Shown here piece after piece: positions 25,344-32,573 of a DNA stretch of 64,000 bases; position 1 is the first letter of the stretch; every line of letters starts with the position of its first letter. The position numbers and the translations under genes were made by a program. This stretch comes from JAICYJ01 sp035695105 (GTDB lineage Bacteria > Actinomycetota > Thermoleophilia > Gaiellales > JAICJC01), in the NCBI GenBank assembly GCA_035695105.1, contig DASSEV010000089.1, forward strand, positions 1-64,000, written 5' to 3'. The notes beneath the pieces are model-generated. The model had not been told where the DNA came from. It made no database searches and saw only the letters and a list, made by a program, of their open reading frames with translations.

Positions 25344-26633
25344 TTACGCGCCCGAGAGGAACTGTGAGTAGCCGTTCTGCCAGAGCTGCTGGCCCTGCGT
25401 CGTCAGGGTCATCTCCTGCAGCGACGTCGGCCCGAGATCCGCGGCGGTCAGCACGGTGTCCGACAGCGTCTCCGGCAGGATGCCCTTCTTCACCAACTGG
25501 CCGGGGTCGACCTCGGTCAGCGGCGGCTGGTAGCCGTTGTAGTTGAGGAAGTTGTTGTAGCCCTGGGTGTTGTCGAGGATCCAGTTCAGCCACAGGTGGG
25601 CCAGGACGGGCTTCTTCGTGGTCGAGCAGATCGACCACATGTCGTTCTGGATCGGGCCGTTGCCGTTGCCCGGGTTCCAGAAGCGCAGCGCCTGCTTGGA
25701 CTCCTTGTCGGCGTAGAACAGGTAGCCGGAGATGGCGTCGCCCGACCAGGCCTGGTTCAGGTACGCCTTGCGCTCGGCGACGGTCGAGTACTGGAGGTCG
25801 CCAACCTTGACGTTGCAGATGTTGTAGAGCTCCTGCAGGTCTTTCACGGCCTGGTTGATCTTGGCCGGATCCTCGGTGTTGATGTCCTTGTCGCCGCGAT
25901 GCAGGAGGGCCATCGCGATCGTCTCGCGCACCTCCGAGAGGAGGGCGGTCTTGCCCTTGTATGCCTGCGCCTGCCAGAAGATGTCCCAGGGGTTGGGCGT
26001 CAGGCTGGGGATGTCCTCCTTGACGAAGTCCGTGCGGTAGAGGATGCCCGTGGTGTAGACGGTGTAGGGGACGCTGTAGTGCGAGCCCTTGTCGTAGAAC
26101 GGATCGACGAGGGACGGCCAGACGTTCTTCTGGAGGTTCGGGATGTAGTCCAGGTTGAGCGGCTTGATCAGCTTTGCGGCGACGACGCGCGCGATGTTGT
26201 CCGGCGTCATCTCGGTGACGTCCGGCTGGACGGTGCCGGAGGCGAGCTTGGTGATGCCGCTGTTGATGTCGTCGAAGGGGGTGACCTTTACGGTGACGCC
26301 GTACTTCTTGCCGAAGGCCTTCATCACGGCCGGGTCGATGTAGTCCGGATAGTTGAAGATCGTGAAGTCGCCGCCCGTCTCCGGCTTCATGCCGGATGCG
26401 ATCGGCTGCTCGTACAGCGGGATGGTGACGGGCACGTTGGGCCGCGCGAGGGGCAGGCCGAGCGGGTTGTTTGCGTTCGGGTTGCCGCCGCTGGTGGCTC
26501 CGCCGCCGGTGGTGGTGCTGTTGCTGCAGGCGGCAAGGAAGCTGCCGGCGCCTGAGAGGGCAAGGGCGGCACCTCCCGACCGCATCAGAAAATCTCGGCG
26601 GGTGGCGCCCAGGCGCCGTTCCTTCGGATGCAT
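25344..26633 (-). CDS. potD: Spermidine/putrescine-binding lipoprotein with Tat signal
   Basis: 429-residue solute-binding protein of the PotD/PotF family. The N-terminus carries a twin-arginine motif (TRRDFLM, residues 11-17) and a lipobox at Cys36 (SFLAAC), so it should be exported folded by Tat and lipidated. The mature domain opens with a typical IFNYPDYIDPAVMKAFGKKYG. ATG 26633 has a GGGAGGG site; a TTG just before it is less likely. Adjacent permeases and ATPase define the operon. Expression is probably controlled from the promoter/operator at 26657-26715 by the divergent TetR protein. Confidence 0.92.
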   Translation of the reverse strand: MHPKERRLGATRRDFLMRSGGAALALSGAGSFLAACSNSTTTGGGATSGGNPNANNPLGLPLARPNVPVTIPLYEQPIASGMKPETGGDFTIFNYPDYIDPAVMKAFGKKYGVTVKVTPFDDINSGITKLASGTVQPDVTEMTPDNIARVVAAKLIKPLNLDYIPNLQKNVWPSLVDPFYDKGSHYSVPYTVYTTGILYRTDFVKEDIPSLTPNPWDIFWQAQAYKGKTALLSEVRETIAMALLHRGDKDINTEDPAKINQAVKDLQELYNICNVKVGDLQYSTVAERKAYLNQAWSGDAISGYLFYADKESKQALRFWNPGNGNGPIQNDMWSICSTTKKPVLAHLWLNWILDNTQGYNNFLNYNGYQPPLTEVDPGQLVKKGILPETLSDTVLTAADLGPTSLQEMTLTTQGQQLWQNGYSQFLSGA

Positions 26634-26656
26634 CAAAGCCCTCCCGTCCCTTTGAC

Positions 26657-26715
26657 TGACTGGCCAGTCAACTGCCGTGTTCGTGCGACTGTACCGGGTT
26701 ACGAAGCGGTGTCAA
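26657..26715 (-). promoter_or_regulatory. potD promoter and palindromic operator
   Basis: On the minus strand TTGACA (26715-26710), 16-bp spacer and TACAGT (26693-26688) form a promoter for the pot operon. About 11 bp downstream of the predicted transcript start lies a perfect 14-bp palindrome TGACTGGCCAGTCA (26657-26670), typical in size and shape of a TetR-family site. The divergent gene encodes a TetR protein. Confidence 0.6.
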
Positions 26716-26850
26716 GGACGCTCGTCACGCCGATTTGGATCCAGCCGCCGGATACCTTGACGTGCGATTCAAGCAATCGATCACCGCCTCGTCAAGCAGT
26801 AGACGTGCACGGCCTTGCATTTGTTGAATCGCGCCGGTACGAATAGCGAC

Positions 26851-27465
26851 GTGGCCCGGCCGAAAAATCAGACCGAGCGCCGGCGCCAGCTGACAGAGGC
26901 GGCGGGGCGTGCCATCGTGGCGCGAGGGGCCGCGGCCGTGCGCCTCAAGGACATCGCGGAGCACGCCGGTGTGACGCCGGGCGCGGTGCTCTACTACTAC
27001 CCCGACGTCGACGCGCTCCTGGTGGAGGTGCACCGTGCAGCGGGCGAGCGGTTCTGCGAGGACCGGATCGCGGCGCTGGCCGAGATCGACGACCCCCGCG
27101 ACCGCATGCGGGCGGCGATCCGTACGGGTCTGCCGACCGGCCCGCAGGACGAGTCGCTGCGCGTGCTCTACGAGATGGACGCGCTGGTCGGCAAGAGCGC
27201 CCTCTACTCGGCCCTGTCGGTCTCGTTCTTCGAGCGGCAGGTCGCGCTGTACCAGGTGATCCTCGAGGCCGGCGCCGCCCGCGGGCTGTTCGACCTGACC
27301 GACGACTCGCACACGATCGGCCGCAACCTGGTCGCGCTCGAGGACGCGCACGGGCTGCACGTGCTGATGGGCGACTCCCCGATCGACCGCGACGAGGCGG
27401 AGCGGCTGATCGTGGCATACGCCTCCGCGGTCACGCGCTGCGACCTCGCGGCGATCCGGGCGTAA
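26851..27465 (+). CDS. TetR-family transcriptional regulator
   Basis: 204-residue repressor. The N-terminal HTH spans residues ~8-55 (TERRRQLTEAAGRAIVARGAAAV, then LKDIAEHAGVTPGAVLYYYPDVDALLVEV), and the rest is a helical ligand-binding/dimer domain. The start GTG 26851 gives the usual ARPKNQTERR opening. It is divergent from potD and 131 bp upstream of an acyl-CoA synthetase gene. It could control polyamine uptake (BetI/PuuR-like role), the synthetase/SDR pair, or both. The ligand is not deducible. Confidence 0.9.
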   Translation: MARPKNQTERRRQLTEAAGRAIVARGAAAVRLKDIAEHAGVTPGAVLYYYPDVDALLVEVHRAAGERFCEDRIAALAEIDDPRDRMRAAIRTGLPTGPQDESLRVLYEMDALVGKSALYSALSVSFFERQVALYQVILEAGAARGLFDLTDDSHTIGRNLVALEDAHGLHVLMGDSPIDRDEAERLIVAYASAVTRCDLAAIRA

Positions 27466-27518
27466 CGGCTCTGCGACGACCGGTGGCAATCTGCTCACAA
27501 CCAGCGTCGTGAACAATT

Positions 27519-27531
27519 AGTGCCTGGCACT
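27519..27531. promoter_or_regulatory. Short palindrome upstream of the acyl-CoA synthetase gene
   Basis: AGTGCC-T-GGCACT, a 6-bp perfect inverted repeat in the 131-bp gap between the TetR and synthetase genes. It could be an operator or part of a weak hairpin after tetR. Confidence 0.35.
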
Positions 27532-27596
27532 TCTTGGTCACCGGCCGTCGGTTGCGGGCGCAGACCGGGGGGCCGCTCTGGCAGACTCCCCGCCCG

Positions 27597-29654
27597 ATGC
27601 CGAGAGACCTGCAGCCGCTCTTCGCCCCGCGTTCGGTCGCCATCCTGGGCGCGTCGAACGACCCCGCCAAGTGGGGCAACTGGCTCGCCCGCGGCGCCCT
27701 TCGCGGCAAGCATCGCCGCCCCGTCTACCTGATCAACCGCAACGGTGGTGAGGTGCTCGGCGAGCCGGCCTACCGGTCGCTGGCCGAGCTGCCCGGCGAC
27801 CCCGAGCTGGTCGTCATCGCGGTGCCCGCGCCGGCCTTCGAGCAGGCCGTCGACGACTCGCTCGCCCGCAACGCGCGCGCCCTGATAGGGATCACCGCCG
27901 GACTGGGCGAGGCCGGCGATGAGGAGCGGCTGCGCGAGCGCGAGCTCGTCTGGCGGATCCGCGAGGCCGGCGCGATGCTGCTCGGCCCGAACTGCCTCGG
28001 CGTCTACGACGCCTCGAGCGATCTCGGCCTCGCGTCAAACGAGTTCCCCCCGGGCCGTATCGGGCTGATCTCGCAGAGCGGAAACCTGGCGCTCGAGCTC
28101 GGCCTGCTCGCCCGGCGGTACGACCTCGGATTCTCACGGTTCGCCTCGGTGGGCAACCAGGCGGATCTCAGCGTGGCCGAGCTGGTCACCTCGTACGCCG
28201 CCCACGACGAGACGGAGCTGATCGCCCTCTACGTCGAGGACTTCGGCGACGGCCGTGCGTTCGTCGACGCCGCCGCCGACGCCGGCAAGCCGTGCGTCCT
28301 GATCACTACCGGCCGCAGCGATGCCGGCGGGCGGGCGGCCGCCTCCCACACCGGGGCGATGGTCACTCGCAGCAGCGTGGTCGCCGCCGCCTGCCGGGCG
28401 GCCGGCATCTCGCTCGTCTCCACGCCCGCCGAGATGATCGACCTGGCGCAGGCGCTGCTCGGGCGCCGTTGGCTCGCCGGGCGGCGCGTGGCGGTGCTCG
28501 CCGACGGCGGCGGCCACGGCGCCATCGCGAGCGACGTGGCGGTCGCCGCCGGCCTGGAGGTGCCCGAGCTCGGGCTCGACCTGCAGGCGTCTCTCAGGGA
28601 GTACCTCCCGGATACCGCGTCGACGCTGAACCCGGTCGACCTGGCCGGCGGCGGCGAGGAGGACTTCTACAACTACTCGCACATGGCTCGCGGGCTGCTC
28701 GCCTCCGGCGACGTGGACGGCCTGCTCATGACCGGCTACTTCGGCGGGTACAGCCAGTACTCGGAGGAGTTCAGCGAGCGTGAGACCGACGTGGCGCGCG
28801 TGATCGCACGGGCGGTCGAGGAGACGGGCAAGCCGCTGGTCGCGCAGTCCATGTATCCCGACGGCGAGCCGAACCGGGTGCTGCGAGAGCACGGGATCCC
28901 CGTGTACGCGACGATCGAGGCGGCGGCAGCGTGCATGGCCGCCCTGGCACCCGGGACTGCGCCCACCGGCGCGCCGCCGTTGCCGGAACTGCAGACGGAG
29001 CCGTTCGAGCCCTCATACTTCGGGGCCCGGGAGCTGCTCGCCGCGGCGGGCGTGCCGTTCGTCGAGGCGCTGCGGGTCGCCACTCTCTCCGAAGCCGTGG
29101 CGGCAGCCGACGGCATCGGGTACCCGGTCGTGCTGAAGGCGCTCGGGCTCCTGCACAAGTCGGACGCCGGGGGCGTGTGCGTTGGCATCACCGATGAGCA
29201 GTCGCTCACCCACGCGTTCGAGGACATGACGGCGCGGCTTGCGCCGCCCGAGCTCTCCCTCGAGGCGATGGCGCCGCTCTCCGACGGCGTCGAGCTGATC
29301 ATCGGCTCCAAGCGCGACCCTGCCTTCGGCCCGGTGGCCCTGGTCGGCATGGGCGGCGTCTACGCCGAGCTGCTCGCCGACGTGGCCGAGGCGCTCGCGC
29401 CGGTGACCCAGGAGCAGGCCGTCGAGCTGATCAAGTCGCTCCACGGCGCGGCGCTGCTGCGCGGAGCCCGCGGCCGGGCGCCGGTCAGCGTGCCCTCGGC
29501 AGCTGCGGCGCTGGTCGCGCTCTCGCGGCTCGCCGCCGCGCGGCCCGAGATCGCCGAGATCGAGGTGAACCCGCTCCTGGTCACGCCGAACGGTGCGCTC
29601 GCCCTCGACGCACGGATCATCCACGCCGACGAAGGAGGCGACGATGTTGGTTGA
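27597..29654 (+). CDS. NDP-forming acyl-CoA synthetase (acetate-CoA ligase family)
   Basis: 685-residue fused-subunit enzyme that interconverts acyl-CoA + NDP + Pi with acid + CoA + NTP. Order: CoA-binding Rossmann domain (APRSVAILGASNDPAKWG), two succinyl-CoA-ligase-like domains with the GLISQSGNLALEL block and the His of ASHTGAM that carries the phosphate, and a C-terminal ATP-grasp domain (from EPSYFGARELLAAAGVPF; GYPVVLKALGLLHKSDAGGV). Length fits single-chain ACD/Pat-like proteins without the acetyltransferase domain. It overlaps the next gene by 11 bp, so it works with the dienoyl-CoA-reductase-like SDR, probably in acyl-CoA catabolism. Confidence 0.9.
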   Translation: MPRDLQPLFAPRSVAILGASNDPAKWGNWLARGALRGKHRRPVYLINRNGGEVLGEPAYRSLAELPGDPELVVIAVPAPAFEQAVDDSLARNARALIGITAGLGEAGDEERLRERELVWRIREAGAMLLGPNCLGVYDASSDLGLASNEFPPGRIGLISQSGNLALELGLLARRYDLGFSRFASVGNQADLSVAELVTSYAAHDETELIALYVEDFGDGRAFVDAAADAGKPCVLITTGRSDAGGRAAASHTGAMVTRSSVVAAACRAAGISLVSTPAEMIDLAQALLGRRWLAGRRVAVLADGGGHGAIASDVAVAAGLEVPELGLDLQASLREYLPDTASTLNPVDLAGGGEEDFYNYSHMARGLLASGDVDGLLMTGYFGGYSQYSEEFSERETDVARVIARAVEETGKPLVAQSMYPDGEPNRVLREHGIPVYATIEAAAACMAALAPGTAPTGAPPLPELQTEPFEPSYFGARELLAAAGVPFVEALRVATLSEAVAAADGIGYPVVLKALGLLHKSDAGGVCVGITDEQSLTHAFEDMTARLAPPELSLEAMAPLSDGVELIIGSKRDPAFGPVALVGMGGVYAELLADVAEALAPVTQEQAVELIKSLHGAALLRGARGRAPVSVPSAAAALVALSRLAAARPEIAEIEVNPLLVTPNGALALDARIIHADEGGDDVG

Positions 29655-30447
29655 CGGGTGCTACGACGGCAGGGTGGCTATCGTCACCGGCGGCGGCAGC
29701 GGCATGGGCCGCGCGATGGCGCAGGAGTTCGCCCGGCTGGGGGCGTCGGTGCTGGTCGCCGGACGGCGTCCGGAGCCGCTCGAGGAGACCGTGGCGCTAA
29801 TCGATCAGGCGGGCGGCGTGGCGGCCGCTCAGCCGACCGACGTGCGGGATCCCGATCAGGTCGACGCGATGGCCGCCGCCGCGGTCGACCGCTTCGGCCG
29901 GATCGACTGCCTCGTCAACAACGCCGCCGGCAACTTCGTCGTGCGCGGCGAGGATCTCTCGCCGAACGGTTGGCGCGCGGTTGTCTCGATCGTGCTCGAC
30001 GGCGGCTTCCTGTGCACGCGGGCGGCAGGCCGGCGCATGATCGAGCAGGGCGGCGGCGGCGCCGTCCTCTCGGTGATCGCGAGCTATGCGTGGACGGGCG
30101 GGCCGGGGACGGTGCACTCCGCCGCGGCGAAGGCGGGGCTGCTGGCGATGACGAAGACCCTCGCCGTCGAGTGGGCACCGCACGGGATCCGGCTGAACAC
30201 CATCTGCCCCGGGCCGACCGATACCGAGGGCGCGGGCCAGGCGCTGTGGCCCGAGCCGGCCGACCGGGCGCGCGTCGAGCGGAGCGTCCCGCTCGGGCGG
30301 CTGGCGACAGTGGAAGAGATCGCGTGGTGGTCGACGGCGCTCTGCTCCCGCTTCGGGTCGTACGTGACGGGCATGAACTTCACGATCGACGGCGGGCACT
30401 GGCTGGAGCAGGAGAGCTACATGCCGTCGCTCAAGCCGCGGGACTGA
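29644..30447 (+). CDS. SDR oxidoreductase, 2,4-dienoyl-CoA reductase-like
   Basis: 267-residue SDR beginning at ATG 29644 behind AGGAGG, overlapping the synthetase stop by 11 bp. It has the cofactor motif TGGGSGMG and NNAAGNF. The usual YxxxK is replaced by SAAAK, with ASYAWTGGPGT upstream; that arrangement (Tyr earlier, SxxxK) is characteristic of 2,4-dienoyl-CoA reductases such as human DECR1. The C-terminal INGG-like element is FTIDGGHWL. Coupling with an acyl-CoA synthetase suggests a role in degrading unsaturated acyl groups. Confidence 0.88.
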   Translation: MLVDGCYDGRVAIVTGGGSGMGRAMAQEFARLGASVLVAGRRPEPLEETVALIDQAGGVAAAQPTDVRDPDQVDAMAAAAVDRFGRIDCLVNNAAGNFVVRGEDLSPNGWRAVVSIVLDGGFLCTRAAGRRMIEQGGGGAVLSVIASYAWTGGPGTVHSAAAKAGLLAMTKTLAVEWAPHGIRLNTICPGPTDTEGAGQALWPEPADRARVERSVPLGRLATVEEIAWWSTALCSRFGSYVTGMNFTIDGGHWLEQESYMPSLKPRD

Positions 30448-30475
30448 CGACCGCGCCACCGTCTACGTTTGGCCG

Positions 30476-31069
30476 ATGCGGTTGCCCGGGAGAGGCGTTC
30501 CCATGGCGCTCGGAGAGGTGCGCCCGGACTGGCTGACCGCCGGTGCGCTGCGGCTCGGGCTGCTCTGCCTCGCCATCGTGGCGATTGAGCTGCTGCCGCT
30601 GCGGCTGTCGCCACGCTCGGCGGGCTGGGTGGCGGCGCTCGGCGCGGTCGCGATGGTGGCCGGGGCCGCGCTGTTCCTGGGGGCCGCGCGGCGGCTGGCC
30701 GCACACGTGCCGTTCCTGACCGAATCGCAGCAGCTGGCCGGCGCGGCGCTGCTCCAGCTCCGGCGGATCGGCCTGCCGCTGCTGGGGCTGCTCTTCTTCC
30801 TGGCCTGGACGCTCGTCTACCTCGCCGTGTGGGCCGTGCATCCCGAGCAGGCGTTCCGCGGCCTGGGGCCGCATCCCCGATTCGCCGACTTCTTCTACTA
30901 CTCGGTGTCGACGGCGCTGATCTCGCCGCCCGGCGACATCCTCGCGCACTCGCGCGGGGCACGAGGAGCGACGATGATCGAGATGCTGACCGGCTTCGGG
31001 GTGCTCACCGCCTACCTGTCGAGCTTCGTCGACTGGGGGCGCCGTCCACCCGCCGAGGAGACGACCTAG
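30476..31069 (+). CDS. Channel-like membrane protein with degenerate selectivity filter
   Basis: 197 residues, four membrane helices. The last ~70 residues follow the pore-loop pattern of two-helix K+ channels (helix, ADFFYYSVSTAL, filter, helix EMLTGFGVLTAYLSSFVDW), but the TVGYGD filter is replaced by ISPPGDI (about 148-154). It is therefore either a channel of altered selectivity or a non-conducting relative. TACGTT at 30464-30469 lies six bases before ATG 30476 and supports this start. Its stop overlaps the stop of a 27-codon frame on the other strand via CTAG. Confidence 0.6.
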   Translation: MRLPGRGVPMALGEVRPDWLTAGALRLGLLCLAIVAIELLPLRLSPRSAGWVAALGAVAMVAGAALFLGAARRLAAHVPFLTESQQLAGAALLQLRRIGLPLLGLLFFLAWTLVYLAVWAVHPEQAFRGLGPHPRFADFFYYSVSTALISPPGDILAHSRGARGATMIEMLTGFGVLTAYLSSFVDWGRRPPAEETT

Positions 31070-31149
31070 CTGCGCTTGGGATCCTCGAGCCGCAGCCCGA
31101 TGGCCACGAGCACGAGTTCGAGCACGATCACGCCGATCAGCAGTGCCAT
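31066..31149 (-). CDS. Possible 27-residue membrane microprotein
   Basis: ATG 31149 opens a 27-codon frame whose product is a hydrophobic helix (LLIGVIVLELVLVAIGL) with a charged C-terminus (RLEDPKRS), the shape of many bacterial single-helix microproteins. It begins three bases after the 3' end of tRNA-Ser(GCT), so it could be read from the tRNA transcript. No ribosome site. Supported only by composition and position. Confidence 0.3.
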   Translation of the reverse strand: MALLIGVIVLELVLVAIGLRLEDPKRS

Positions 31150-31151
31150 AG

Positions 31152-31241
31152 CGGAGAGGGAGGGATTCGAACCCTCGCTGGAGGTTTACCCCCCAGACCC
31201 ACTTAGCAGGCGGGCGCCTTAAGCCACTCGGCCACCTCTCC
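31152..31241 (-). tRNA. tRNA-Ser (anticodon GCT)
   Basis: 90-nt class II tRNA on the minus strand. The acceptor GGAGAGG (31241-31235) pairs with CCTCTCC (31159-31153), discriminator G at 31152. The anticodon stem CCCGC/GTGGG encloses CTGCTAA, anticodon GCT, reading AGC/AGU. A long variable arm and a GGTTCGAATCC T-arm are present; CCA is not encoded. TATCGT at 31257-31252 is a likely -10. Confidence 0.95.
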
Positions 31242-31477
31242 CCGTCTGCGTACGATACTCGCTCGCGCCGACGCCCGGTGGGGCGCCGCGACGCATCGGT
31301 GACGGTGGTGACCGTGGTGCGTTCACGCTCGCGCCGGGCACCGCCCGCCCGGTAGGTTTGGTTCTCGCGGCGGCGTCGCCGTGTAGACACCGGACGGCCG
31401 CCGGACGCACGGCCTGCCACCGAGGGGGGGCTCTGGAGCACTCGCAAGCGATCCCGCAGGAAGCCCGCGCGACGGGC

Positions 31478-32569
31478 GTGCGGCGGATCCCTGCCGCCGC
31501 GCGAAACATCATCGTGCTGTGGACGGCCAGCCGCGTCGCGGTGGTCGTGTTCGGATGGCTGATGAGCGCGCGGCTGGGGTGGCACCGGGCGCTGGCTCCC
31601 TGGCAGCACCAGCCGTGGACGGCGCTGACCGGCTGGGACTCCGTCTACTACATCAGGATCGCCCACGACGGCTACGCCGAGGGGCCGCGCGTTGCGTTCT
31701 TCTCGCTCTATCCGCTGCTCATCCGCGGCACCGAGGCGGTCACGGGCCTGGGCGACGCCGTCGCCTCGCTGGCGGTCTCGAACATCGCCGCGCTGATCGG
31801 GATGATGGGTATGTACGTGCTCGGCCGCGACCGGCTGTCGCCGCAGCATGCGTGGCGCGCCGTGCTCTACCTCGTGCTCTCGCCCTACGCGTTCACGCTG
31901 GTGCTGGCCTACAGCGAGGGCGTCTTCATCGCGCTCGCGAGCTGGCTCTTCGTGTTCAGCGATCGACGGCGGTACCTCCCGGCGGCGGCGCTCGGCCTGC
32001 TCGCCGGCATGACGCGCGTCAACGGCCTGGCGCTGATCGCCCCGCTCGCGGTCGTGGCCTGGCGCCGCCGCTCACCCGCGGCGGCCGCGGTCGCCGCCGC
32101 GCCGGCGGCCGGCCTCGGCGTCCACATGCTGTGGCTCTGGCGCTCGGTCGGCGACCCGCTCGCGTTCGTCCACGCTCAGGGCCACTGGGGCGGCCACGCC
32201 AGCTTCCCGCCCCTGGCGCTGGGCGAGGAGTTCTGGCAGTTCGCCCAGACCGGCCGGGCGATCCACCTGCTGAGCGGCCTCACCGTCGTCGTGTACCTGG
32301 CGCTGCTCGTCCCGATCCTGCGCCTGCCGCAGTTCGCGCGCCACCGCTGGGAGGACACGCTGTACGTCGCGGGCATCTTCGCCCTGCCGCTGCTGGCCGG
32401 CGTGCTCCAGTCGTCCGGCCGCTTCGGCCTGCTGGCGTTCCCGCTGTTCTTCGCCCTGGCCGACCTGGGGCTGCGGCGGCCGTCGCTGCACCGGACGTAC
32501 GTCGTCTTCGCGCCGGTGTTCCAGATCCTCGCGTTCGGCTACGTGGCGCTCGGCTACCTGGTGCCCTGA
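31478..32569 (+). CDS. GT-C mannosyltransferase, PIG-V (GPI mannosyltransferase 2)-like
   Basis: Polytopic membrane glycosyltransferase with roughly ten helices. The motif LTGWDSVYYIRIAHDGYAEG (WDxxxYxxIAxxGY) is diagnostic of the PIG-V-type GT-C family, which transfers mannose from a polyprenyl-phosphate donor outside the membrane. Conserved VAFFSLYPLLIR and YSEGVFIALASWLFVF follow. The frame is open to 31358 but the first ~40 codons look non-coding. GTG 31478 is the best start I can see, without a strong ribosome site, so the N-terminus is uncertain. The 236-bp gap upstream holds only the tRNA promoter. Confidence 0.82.
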   Translation: MRRIPAAARNIIVLWTASRVAVVVFGWLMSARLGWHRALAPWQHQPWTALTGWDSVYYIRIAHDGYAEGPRVAFFSLYPLLIRGTEAVTGLGDAVASLAVSNIAALIGMMGMYVLGRDRLSPQHAWRAVLYLVLSPYAFTLVLAYSEGVFIALASWLFVFSDRRRYLPAAALGLLAGMTRVNGLALIAPLAVVAWRRRSPAAAAVAAAPAAGLGVHMLWLWRSVGDPLAFVHAQGHWGGHASFPPLALGEEFWQFAQTGRAIHLLSGLTVVVYLALLVPILRLPQFARHRWEDTLYVAGIFALPLLAGVLQSSGRFGLLAFPLFFALADLGLRRPSLHRTYVVFAPVFQILAFGYVALGYLVP

Positions 32570-32573
32570 GGGG

